From the IMG/VR virus record IMGVR_UViG_3300048580_000375, positions 1 through 64,000 of that record: 64,000 nt of DNA; one strand, written 5' to 3'. Positions 6,053 to 14,200 of the stretch are shown piece by piece. Source of the DNA: a virus. The position numbers and the translations under genes are program-made. The notes under the pieces are model-generated. The model saw only the letters and a program-made list of their open reading frames with translations, was not told the DNA's origin and searched no databases. Every line of letters starts with the position of its first letter. The first letter of the stretch is position 1.

Positions 6053-6125
6053 TACTCCCACCCAGATTTGAACTGGGATCCCCACCTTATCAGGGTGGTA
6101 TCCTCACCGATTAGACGATGGGAGC
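6053..6125 (-). tRNA. tRNA-Ile(GAT)
   Basis: Acceptor GCTCCCA/TGGGAGT with a G-T first pair, anticodon arm CCACC-CTGATAA-GGTGG, T arm CCCAG-TTCAAAT-CTGGG. Reads ATC/ATT. Confidence 0.92.
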
Positions 6126-6135
6126 GTATATTTTG

Positions 6136-6208
6136 TATTCCGTACGGGATTTGAACCCGTAATCTTTTCCTTGAAAGGGAAACGACTTAACCATTTGTCC
6201 AACGGAAC
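6136..6208 (-). tRNA. tRNA-Glu(TTC)
   Basis: Acceptor GTTCCGT/ACGGAAT, anticodon arm TTTCC-CTTTCAA-GGAAA, T arm ACGGG-TTCAAAT-CCCGT. Confidence 0.92.
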
Positions 6209-6219
6209 ATTTATTTTAG

Positions 6220-6296
6220 CGGTACCAGTGGAATTCGAATCCACCTGTTTTTCCCGAGTGACAGTCGGGTAGCCACACCTAGCAGCCCCTGATACC
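6220..6296 (-). tRNA. tRNA-Asp(GTC)
   Basis: Acceptor GGTATCA/TGGTACC with discriminator G, anticodon arm CCCGA-CTGTCAC-TCGGG, T arm GTGGA-TTCGAAT-TCCAC. Confidence 0.92.
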
Positions 6297-6322
6297 ATAT
6301 TTTTAAAGAACTATAAAACAAA

Positions 6323-6349
6323 AAACCCAAACTTATTAGGTTTGGGTTT
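6323..6349 (-). terminator. terminator before the tRNA-Asp gene
   Basis: Stem AAACCCAAAC/GTTTGGGTTT with a 7-base loop and a T run on the minus strand. Like the one at 3728-3762, it follows a very small frame and precedes a tRNA block. Confidence 0.75.
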
Positions 6350-6376
6350 CTCTTAATTTAATCTAACTACACTTTA

Positions 6377-6454
6377 TTAGACACAAAGATATCCCAAACT
6401 GAGGTTTCTATCCTCAATCACGTTAAATTCAAATATGTTAATAATTGTTGTCAT
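6377..6454 (-). CDS. possible 25-residue peptide
   Basis: ATG to TAA frame (MTTIINIFEFNV, ends SLGYLCV) just before a terminator. It could equally be a non-coding leader. No recognised motif and no clear promoter. Confidence 0.25.
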   Translation of the reverse strand: MTTIINIFEFNVIEDRNLSLGYLCV

Positions 6455-6474
6455 AATCTTTTTTTTTAATTGTT

Positions 6475-7173
6475 TTACTTTCTTCCTTTAACCCAACCAT
6501 CTAATTGATAAGTTTCAAGGCCTTCTTTTTTAATCTTTTTGTTAGTACCATCTTTGGTTATCCAACACGTACCGAATTGGCTATTTGATTCACCAACACC
6601 ATTACCTTTAGATGATTCAGACATTAGTTTCTTAGTTTCTTCAGAATGTTTTTTATTCTTAAAGGTACCTTCAGAAAAACCAGCATTTGAGAACCCTATT
6701 TTAGTTTTTAAAATCCAATCATCTTTTAATGTTTTATCATTTTCTAATGATATTCTAAAATTTTTACTTATTTCACTTTGAAAATTATCACCAAATTTAT
6801 TCTTTAAAAATTCGTTAGTTTTTAATCTACCATTTTTAACACCTTCAGTAAAAAATTTAATTTTATGTTCTTCTGAACTAAAACCCCCATAACCACCTAC
6901 TTTTAGATTTATACAATCAATTTTAGCAATTTCGTTTAAATTAACAATTTCACCCTCTCTATTTTTTAGTTCTTCTCTTGTTTTACAAAATTCAAGTATT
7001 TCCCTAATAAAATTTTCTTTACCGTGTTTGTTAATAGAATACCTTAACCTAGTACCACTACCCAAATAACCATCATCTAAATCATCAGTACTATGCATTC
7101 CTATATAATATTTACCACTTAATATATTTGTGGTTTTATATATGAAATGATACTTTTTTTCTTTTCTCGCCAT
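6475..7173 (-). CDS. GIY-YIG homing endonuclease 2
   Basis: 232 residues. The N-terminal 40 residues are nearly identical to endonuclease 1 at 1161-1817: same MARKEK start, YIYKTTN and KYYIGMHST. The middle differs more and the ends share NSQ(Y/F)GTCWIT and an NKK(V/I)KK motif. NUMOD3-like KHSEETKKLMSESSKG precedes the C-terminus. It sits between tRNA-Asp and tRNA-Met. The two enzymes probably come from duplication or repeated invasion of the array. Confidence 0.87.
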   Translation of the reverse strand: MARKEKKYHFIYKTTNILSGKYYIGMHSTDDLDDGYLGSGTRLRYSINKHGKENFIREILEFCKTREELKNREGEIVNLNEIAKIDCINLKVGGYGGFSSEEHKIKFFTEGVKNGRLKTNEFLKNKFGDNFQSEISKNFRISLENDKTLKDDWILKTKIGFSNAGFSEGTFKNKKHSEETKKLMSESSKGNGVGESNSQFGTCWITKDGTNKKIKKEGLETYQLDGWVKGRK

Positions 7174-7229
7174 ATCTATCTTTTATAATAAATATGCAGA
7201 AAAATGTAAAAGTACAAAAAACATTGACT

Positions 7230-7305
7230 TGGTTGCGGAGGATGGATTCGAACCACCGACCTCAAGGTTATGAGCCTTGCGAGCTACCACTGCTACTACT
7301 CCACA
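7230..7305 (-). tRNA. tRNA-Met(CAT), elongator type, with encoded CCA
   Basis: Acceptor TGTGGAG/CTCCGCA, anticodon arm CAAGG-CTCATAA-CCTTG, T arm GGTGG-TTCGAAT-CCATC, followed by A and CCA. It lacks the GGG/CCC anticodon-stem pairs of initiators. It is the only tRNA here with an encoded CCA. Confidence 0.92.
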
Positions 7306-7351
7306 ATATATTTTCTTACTAATAAATAGTATGTTTTTTTAAATTGTGATA

Positions 7352-7382
7352 CAAATATACTATTTTTTTTCTATTTGTCAAA
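7352..7382 (-). promoter_or_regulatory. Bacteroidota-type promoter for the tRNA-Met side of the array
   Basis: Minus strand TTTG (7382-7379), exactly 19 bases, TATATTTG (7359-7352). The downstream leader carries CATACTATTTAT, as does the leader after the promoter at 3935-3966. Confidence 0.82.
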
Positions 7383-7396
7383 CTTTTTTTTAATTT

Positions 7397-7834
7397 TTAT
7401 CCCCATTGTTGGACTGAAAAAAATATTTTATCGTTCATTTCATCAACCACCTCAGCCATTATCCAACCGTGATTTTCAGGTAATTTACTATCATCACCAA
7501 TAACTTTAAAATATGTCAATCCACCTTCTTCAATTATTCCACCATAAAACAAATCCATTAATTCATCATAAGCTGTTTTTTTAAATCCATAACAACTATC
7601 ACCGTCAAGATCTTTGGTTTTTTTGAAGTGTTCAGACCATATTAATATTGGTTGATTCGGATCATTATCATCTATTGAAAAATCAAATTCATCCAAATAT
7701 TTCTTTAGTTCTTCAGCTCTTTCATCGATATATCTTGGAATAAATAATTTACCTTTTTTTGGATTTTCATCTTCTTGGATTACCTTATTAATAATGTTGG
7801 TTAATTCTTGTTCTGTTATTTTAATCTTCTTCAT
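7397..7834 (-). CDS. capsid-targeting-type protein A
   Basis: 145 residues from the second ATG (7832-7834), chosen because the CTATTTATG motif then sits three bases before the start as in other late genes, and because MKKIKITEQ matches its relatives; an ATG two codons upstream is the alternative. The N-terminus (KKIKITEQEL...KVIQE) is an amphipathic helix ending in I-Q-E at residue 21, which fits the T4-type prohead-protease cut site (L/I)-x-E. The rest is acidic and not recognised. A Bacteroidota promoter at 7869-7900 also lies upstream, giving early and late control. Inferred to be packaged in the head. Confidence 0.65.
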   Translation of the reverse strand: MKKIKITEQELTNIINKVIQEDENPKKGKLFIPRYIDERAEELKKYLDEFDFSIDDNDPNQPILIWSEHFKKTKDLDGDSCYGFKKTAYDELMDLFYGGIIEEGGLTYFKVIGDDSKLPENHGWIMAEVVDEMNDKIFFSVQQWG

Positions 7835-7837
7835 ATC

Positions 7838-7846
7838 CATAAATAG
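7838..7846 (-). promoter_or_regulatory. late-type motif CTATTTATG, 3 bases before ATG
   Basis: CTATTTATG-GAT-ATG on the minus strand. One of eight such N3 arrangements in the window. Confidence 0.45.
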
Positions 7847-7868
7847 TTTATTTTGTTTTATTCTGATA

Positions 7869-7900
7869 CAAAGGTAATATAATTTTTTTATACTTCCAAA
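7869..7900 (-). promoter_or_regulatory. Bacteroidota-type promoter
   Basis: Minus strand TTTG (7900-7897), 20 bases, TACCTTTG (7876-7869). It lies upstream of capsid-targeting-type gene A and just before the end of the primase gene. Confidence 0.72.
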
Positions 7901-7906
7901 TGTTTT

Positions 7907-8854
7907 TTAAATTATTTCAATTTCACTTAAATGTCTGTAATTCAATAACGTATTATAAAAATCTTCTTTATTTTCAAATAACTTTCCTAAATCTCTATCA
8001 TCTGGATAATTTAAAACAAATATACGATTTCTTAATTTCCCAGCATTTAATTTCTGATACATCCCATATATTTGTTGGGTGGCGTCAGGATCTAAAGCAA
8101 TAACAATATCAGATTTAGCGTTATCATATATTGCTTTCCATTTAAACTCTGATAATGACTTACCCAATAATAAGAAGTGATTTGGTATTGGTAATCCATC
8201 AAATACACCTTCAGTTATATATAATGGTTTTTCCCAATCGATTCTATTCTCATTAAATATTAAATCATCTTTATCGGTGTCAGGGTTTAGATATTTTTGT
8301 TTAGCACCAATATATGACCTAGTTGAGAAATAAATAATATTACCTTTCTTATCGTATAATGGAACAACTATTCTTTGCTTATATTTTCCTTCTAAACAAA
8401 ACCCAATGTTAAATTCTTTTAATAAATCATCGGTATAACCTCTTGATATAATGTAGTTATAAGGTTGAAGGTGAATATAATTTCTTTTATTTATAATTGA
8501 AAATGGGATGAATTCTTTTGGGAATTCAGTAATATTTTTATCTTTTTTCGTATATTTTCTCTTATTTATTTGATAATCGTATTCAGGAGCAATTACTTTA
8601 AATGTATTATAATGCTGTTTATTTCCAAATTTTTTAATAATCCCATCAATTGTTCCTGGAGTTCTTTCACAAGCCCAACAATGGGATAAACCTTCTTCAA
8701 GATTTATTTCAAGATTTCCTTTCCCATCATATTCAACGTTTTTATCTGCCGAACATAATGGACAATCAACAGTTATTTGTGAGTTTCCGTGATATGTTTT
8801 TTTTATGTTTCCAAAAATTGAAACAACTAAGTCTGTTATAAGAGAATAATCCAT
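7907..8854 (-). CDS. 61: DNA primase (gp61-like)
   Basis: 315 residues. An N-terminal zinc ribbon with C31, C34, C59 and C62 (CPLC and CWAC) is followed by a linker and a Toprim domain: TEGVFDG at 214-220 holds the catalytic glutamate and DPD at 255-257 the metal-binding aspartates. It would make RNA primers for lagging-strand synthesis together with a replicative helicase that is not in this window. A terminator at 8881-8910 separates it from the gene upstream, so it needs its own promoter, which I do not see clearly. Confidence 0.9.
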   Translation of the reverse strand: MDYSLITDLVVSIFGNIKKTYHGNSQITVDCPLCSADKNVEYDGKGNLEINLEEGLSHCWACERTPGTIDGIIKKFGNKQHYNTFKVIAPEYDYQINKRKYTKKDKNITEFPKEFIPFSIINKRNYIHLQPYNYIISRGYTDDLLKEFNIGFCLEGKYKQRIVVPLYDKKGNIIYFSTRSYIGAKQKYLNPDTDKDDLIFNENRIDWEKPLYITEGVFDGLPIPNHFLLLGKSLSEFKWKAIYDNAKSDIVIALDPDATQQIYGMYQKLNAGKLRNRIFVLNYPDDRDLGKLFENKEDFYNTLLNYRHLSEIEII

Positions 8855-8880
8855 TATTATAAGTATAGGAAAAAGGCATA

Positions 8881-8910
8881 AAAAAATCCCCTTTATTAGG
8901 GGATTTTTTT
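8881..8910 (-). terminator. terminator between capsid-targeting-type gene B and primase
   Basis: Stem AAAAAATCCCC/GGGGATTTTTT with a 7-base loop. Confidence 0.85.
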
Positions 8911-8924
8911 AAAAATGCTTGTTG

Positions 8925-9554
8925 TTACATTAATTCATCTAACATTCCATATCTTCTAGCTGCATCATATAATTTCGGATTTTTAATTTTTAAATCACGT
9001 CTACTTGTATAATCACCATTTTCAAATTCTTGCCTTATCAATTCAGGTGTCCAAGATGGTTGGAATCTATATGGTATTAATTCATCTAACATACCACGTT
9101 TTCTAGCCGCAAAATATAATTTCGGATTTTTTTTCTCTAAATCACGTCTACTTGTATAATCACCATTTATAAATTCTTGCCTTATCAATTCAGGTGTCCA
9201 AGATCTTTCTATTCCACTAGGTAATGATTTATTATCATCGAAATAATCCATAGCCCAATCATCCATATAACCAGTCACTTTACCAATTCGCCTATCTAAT
9301 TGATCGTAAACTTGTTTGGTTAAAGTATCGATAAATATTTTATCACTACTTCTATCAGTGTACATAAAAACATCCCCCCCTCTTTCAATTATTTTCATAA
9401 TAAGTTCAGCAGAAACTTTAGTTCCCATAGCATATCTTTTAGCTGAAGCAAAATCTGTTATTTTTCTTTTTACAATACCGCCCGGTAAATCTTCATTTTC
9501 GTTAATAACTCGTCTAACGATTCTAACGATGTCTGATTCTGTTAATCTAATCAT
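8925..9554 (-). CDS. capsid-targeting-type protein B with tandem DNA-binding-like repeats
   Basis: 209 residues. The N-terminal helix (LTESDIVRIVRRVINE) ends in I-N-E at residue 19, a predicted prohead-protease site. The C-terminal half has two near-identical 42-residue repeats, about 118-159 and 167-208, each with WTPELIRQEF, GDYTSRRDL, KNPKLY and MLDEL. Repeats of this form occur next to nuclease domains in phage and bacterial proteins and look like small helical DNA-binding units; no nuclease is present here. CTATTTATA lies 23 bases upstream. Inferred to be a DNA-binding protein packaged with the genome. Confidence 0.75.
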   Translation of the reverse strand: MIRLTESDIVRIVRRVINENEDLPGGIVKRKITDFASAKRYAMGTKVSAELIMKIIERGGDVFMYTDRSSDKIFIDTLTKQVYDQLDRRIGKVTGYMDDWAMDYFDDNKSLPSGIERSWTPELIRQEFINGDYTSRRDLEKKNPKLYFAARKRGMLDELIPYRFQPSWTPELIRQEFENGDYTSRRDLKIKNPKLYDAARRYGMLDELM

Positions 9555-9601
9555 TTTTTTTTGTTTTTTTATTTTAATATAAATAGTTTATTTTTTTAAT
9601 T

Positions 9602-10156
9602 TTATTTATTCCACATACCCATAAGATATTCATCATATTCATCTTTAAGTTCTGATATAATATCATCAGTATCATCATATTCATCTGAAATATCCCATTC
9701 AATCTCATCAAAAATTCTACTCATCCAATCATATACATCACTATAACCACGTTGCGATATTTCATTAGCGTATTTATTAATAAGTTTTTCAAATCTTCCA
9801 TTGTTTTCTTTATCATCTAAATTTGATTCTGTTATTTTTTTTAAATAAAGTTCCCTAATAAAAGGAGCAACATCATCAAAAGTAACACCTTCACATTCTT
9901 CATCTACATAAAGAGGTATATCCATAACATCTTTTAAATATTTAATAAATCTTTCATATGCTGCAGTATCATTCTTTTCGGGTATAACATCGTCATTCCA
10001 ATATAGTAAATCCCCACCATTTTTCCTATTAGTAAATGCAAAGTCAATATATGTTTTAATACATTTCATTGGATTACCCATATCTTCATTTTCTTTGATA
10101 ACTCTTTTAACTATTCTCGTAATATCGCTTTCAGTTAATCTTACAATTTTTTTCAT
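9602..10156 (-). CDS. capsid-targeting-type protein C
   Basis: 184 residues. N-terminus KKIVRLTESDITRIVKRV ends in I-K-E at residue 22 and is very close to that of protein B. The mature part would be strongly acidic (EYDDTDDIISELKDEYDEY near the C-terminus), with no recognised domain. CTATTTATA lies 18 bases upstream of the start. Likely an internal head protein by analogy; its function is unknown. Confidence 0.72.
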   Translation of the reverse strand: MKKIVRLTESDITRIVKRVIKENEDMGNPMKCIKTYIDFAFTNRKNGGDLLYWNDDVIPEKNDTAAYERFIKYLKDVMDIPLYVDEECEGVTFDDVAPFIRELYLKKITESNLDDKENNGRFEKLINKYANEISQRGYSDVYDWMSRIFDEIEWDISDEYDDTDDIISELKDEYDEYLMGMWNK

Positions 10157-10184
10157 TCTTTTATTTTATTTTAATATAAATAGT

Positions 10185-10373
10185 TTATTTTTTAATTTTA
10201 AAAGTTTCAGGATTTCTTTTTTGTTTATTTGCTGTAGCATAATAAACTGATTTACCTTTTTTCTTTCCATATTGTTTTTGGAATGATGACATTGCCGGTT
10301 TATCATATTCTTTAACCATATCTTCAATAAGATTGATTAATTCTGTTTCTGTAAGTTGTATTTTCTTCCCCAT
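10185..10373 (-). CDS. small basic capsid-targeting-type protein D
   Basis: 62 residues. N-terminus KKIQLTETELINLIEDM ends in V-K-E at residue 22, a weaker match to the protease site. The remaining 40 residues are very basic (QYGKKKGKSVYYATANKQK), as expected of a DNA-binding peptide in the capsid. It lies 28 bases downstream of gene E. Confidence 0.7.
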   Translation of the reverse strand: MGKKIQLTETELINLIEDMVKEYDKPAMSSFQKQYGKKKGKSVYYATANKQKRNPETFKIKK

Positions 10374-10399
10374 TTTTATGTTTTCTTTAATTTAAATTA

Positions 10400-11071
10400 T
10401 TACCAATAACCACCAGTCATTCTACTTGGACCTGTCTTAAAAGCCACTTTCTTTTCAAACTTATAGTTTTTATCATCCTCATCAGCGTCATAATCAGGGA
10501 TTGAGAAAGAATCTCTTACTTCTTGATCCGAATAATCATCAACTTCATCTTGAGTTAAAACCAATTCCTTTTTCTTAAATGTTTCACCATTAGATTTTTC
10601 AATATCATAACCTGGAATATCTTTCTTCCAAAAGTCATCAAGTTTAACATTATATGGATATGAATCTAAACTTCTAAGTTCTAACTTTTGTTCAGGTGTT
10701 TTCGGCATTGTTTTTTCAATCTTATTTTCCAAATCATCTATTTTAGATAAGATTTGTTCCATATTACCTAATTTAACCTCTAAACTAGAAATAGTGTCCA
10801 TAATTTTAGTTAAATTATCATCACTATCAACCACCTTTTCTTCAACGTCACCAACTTTATTTACAATATCTGTAACATTTATACCTTGAGTATCTTTACC
10901 TGATGTTGGTTGTTGTTCTTCAACTGGATTGTCTAAATCAACGACATCAACCATAGTTGTATCATCAGCAGTTTCAAATGGTTGATTACCTTCATCTTCT
11001 TTTAAGTAATACTTATATCCAAGTATATTATTGAATCTTTTTAATTCTTTTTCTAATATCGTTTCTTTCAT
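10400..11071 (-). CDS. capsid-targeting-type protein E, coiled coil
   Basis: 223 residues. N-terminus MKETILEKELKRFNNILG ends in L-K-E at residue 25. Residues about 70-130 form a predicted coiled coil (ISSLEVKLGNMEQILSKI and DDLENKIEK). The rest is acidic and the C-terminus is SRMTGGYW. It could be an internal or scaffold-core protein. ATATTTATT lies three bases before its ATG. Confidence 0.7.
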   Translation of the reverse strand: MKETILEKELKRFNNILGYKYYLKEDEGNQPFETADDTTMVDVVDLDNPVEEQQPTSGKDTQGINVTDIVNKVGDVEEKVVDSDDNLTKIMDTISSLEVKLGNMEQILSKIDDLENKIEKTMPKTPEQKLELRSLDSYPYNVKLDDFWKKDIPGYDIEKSNGETFKKKELVLTQDEVDDYSDQEVRDSFSIPDYDADEDDKNYKFEKKVAFKTGPSRMTGGYW

Positions 11072-11074
11072 AGT

Positions 11075-11083
11075 AATAAATAT
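11075..11083 (-). promoter_or_regulatory. late-type motif ATATTTATT, 3 bases before ATG
   Basis: ATATTTATT-ACT-ATG on the minus strand, in front of capsid-targeting-type gene E. Confidence 0.4.
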
Positions 11084-11097
11084 GCTAGATTTATTAT

Positions 11098-11268
11098 TTA
11101 TAATATTCCGTAAGTAATTTCTCTGATCAATTCTCTACCATCTTCAACAACTAATTTTTTGTCAATTCTTTCTACGAGACCATCTTTAGTTGTGATAACT
11201 ACTTTTTCGTTATCTTTTTTTTCTTTGTTTTCAACTTCAATGAAGTCATTAATATTTTGAGTTTCCAT
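11098..11268 (-). CDS. 56-residue hypothetical protein
   Basis: ATG at 11266-11268 to TAA at 11098-11100. Acidic-basic mixed product starting METQNINDFIEVENK and ending REITYGIL, with a short beta-rich centre (KVVITTKDGLVERIDKK). Not recognised. CTATTTATA lies 15 bases upstream. It fills the only gap between gene E and the hub gene. Confidence 0.65.
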   Translation of the reverse strand: METQNINDFIEVENKEKKDNEKVVITTKDGLVERIDKKLVVEDGRELIREITYGIL

Positions 11269-11297
11269 AATTATATTTTTATATATAAATAGTTAAA

Positions 11298-14200
11298 TTA
11301 TTTAATTTCACCGGCAATTATTGCATCATATATTGATTGTAAATTAGCCAAACCCCTCCTGTATGAATTACCATCTTCATACTCTTGTATCGCCTTTTGT
11401 AATGTCCAACCAGGTCCAGCCGTTAAATTATAAGCCACATTATACGCATCAGTTAAATCAGTAAAACTATTTAAGGCATCTAACCCTTTCTTACCCGACA
11501 TATTACTATATTTATCTTTATCTTTTAACGATGAAAGAGTTTTAATATTATAATCACCTAAAACTTTTGCAGCTGTATCAGGATCCGTTATTTTACTTGG
11601 CGTATCTTCTAACCCATACTCCCTATATACCGCTCTACCGGTTATTTGATTAAATCCACCACCTCTATATTTATAACCATCACCATCAGGGCTATCATCA
11701 AAAGTTATATTATTAAAAACTATTGGTTCTATATTCTGAGGTTTATTACCTAAGTAAGTCCCATTTTTTATTTTTCTTCCATAATATACTTTATTATAAT
11801 ACCTTATAGGATTTTCAGCCATAAATTTAATAGTATCATCACCGGCAGGTAATATTTCATTTATAAATGTTTTATTACCCCCAAAAATTGATTTTATACC
11901 TCCTTCTCCATCAATTTTTTTAGTATATGTCTGTTCTCTAACCGGTTTTAAACCACTTTCTTTTGACGCAACCGCCATTATACCGGCAATCATTTCTACG
12001 CTAGTGTAACCAAGCGTTTTTAATGTATTATATATATTATTTGCATTAGTTTTAGCTGTAGCTGATAAATTTTTATAATAATTATTACTTGGGGTTACGG
12101 TAGATAAAACATTACTAACACCTTTTTCCAATATTTCTTTTGTTAATGTAGAAACAAATTCACTTACTAATGGGAAGTTTAGACTTGACATTCTAACACC
12201 TTCAAAGTTTGTTACGACATTGTTTGGTTGTATTGAATGGGATACTTTTGTTATTAGATACAAACCACTAAATAGTGGAATATATCTTAAATAAAAATAC
12301 ATTGTTGGTTGTATCATCATATTACCTAACGATTCAACTTTACAAGTATAACTTCTTCTAGATAAAATAGGATATATGTTATTACCTATTGTTTGAACAG
12401 ATCTATTTTGTTTTTGAGATGTTAATTGATCCCAAACAGTAATACTTTCATTTGTCTCCCTAAATTCAGCCTGATCTAAACTAATACCTCTAAACATATT
12501 TTGGTTTTTAATACCCATATCAACAAAAAAAGCAACAGGTTCATTCACCTTATTAGTATCAGTAAGATCATTAAATGGGGATTTAGATGGACTTTCAAAT
12601 CTTTCGTTTGAGAAATCAATTTTAACAACATCAGGTATATGGTTTTGATTTTCATATTGATACGACGCATTCTTACCCACATATTGCATAATAAACACAG
12701 GTGATGTAGATTGAAAATCAAGTGTATTTATTGGTTTAAATAACCCATCAATTAAAGCATTTTTGTTGGAGTTAGCTGTTAAACCACCAAAATTGATATA
12801 TGATGTTAATGGGTGAAAAATCATTTCATTCATTTTAGCCAATTCACCTATAATACTATATAAACTATTTTTTGAATTTACTTTCTCATAGTAATCTTTT
12901 AACACCCTAAAATCTAACAATAAATCACCCCCAATATCTCTATTAATTCTATCAACAAAAAAGAAGTGATCGAATAAAAATTCTCTATTATCATTATATT
13001 TTAATTCATTATTTGAATCCACATCACCTTCTAACCCCCAAGTATATCTAAGCCTATCACCATCTTTCTTATCAATAACCCACTTATCATTTACATTCTT
13101 GAATGTTTGATATAAAGATTTTTTTAAATCACTAGCTGTTTTTACCGCTACGGCATTAGATCCGGATTCAGGATTATTTTTATCATTTTTAATTATTTTC
13201 ACCTCAATTTCGGTAATTTTTCTTTGGAATCCTGTTAAATATTTTTTAATTATAAAAGCCTGATTATAAACATTGTATCTAATACCATTATATGTGACTT
13301 GTGAAAAAATCCCGTCTTTGGTGACATTTGTATCCCACTCATTATTATTTGTCCAATATTTTAACCAAACATCATATAATTTAGACAATCCGTTTGATTT
13401 CGCAACCATTTGTATTTCAACATCAAAAAACTCTTTAATTAAAGAATAAACAACTTTTAATTCTTTTCCATCCATTTTTTTAACAGATTCGCTTACATTA
13501 CCATTATTCCTAAATACGATAGTATTACCATTTTTATTTATGGTAAAAGGAACAATAGCGTTGTCCGAATTAGCATTTTCTGTTTGATATATATCTATAT
13601 CGTATAAAATATGGTTTTCACCTACTCTAGTTAAACCATTTTGTATTGTTTCAGCTATAAATTCTACTAATTCCTTATATACTTCTAAAAAAGCTTTTCT
13701 ATTAGCTATATAGATTTCGTCTATATTTTCATACGAATCAGGGTTGTTTGGGGTTGTAAATGGAAAATAATAATTATATTTAGTATTAAATGGATTTTTA
13801 TAATCACCATCACGGCTCATATAAAATCTATTATTAAAAAATAAATAACTTAAAGCGTTTACCATTTTTGTTATGTGTATTCCATTAAATAAAGTAAAAT
13901 CACTAAAATCATCTAAAACACCTGGGAGATATTTTAAAATAGTTTTAATCGTATTTTCAGCGGCTTGTAAATTATATAAAACATTTTCTAATGAAGTTAA
14001 AAGATTAGTATCATTATTCAAAAGAGTTTTATTATAAACCATTCTTTCATCTTGTTTTTCCATAAATGGAAAAAACATCGCCTTTAACGATATTTCATTT
14101 GGGTATTCAAATTTTTCTTTTCCATATTTAATAAATCCATTATTCCCAACTTTAACCGAACCAGCACCATAATCGGCCGATAAACTTATTACATTATCTT

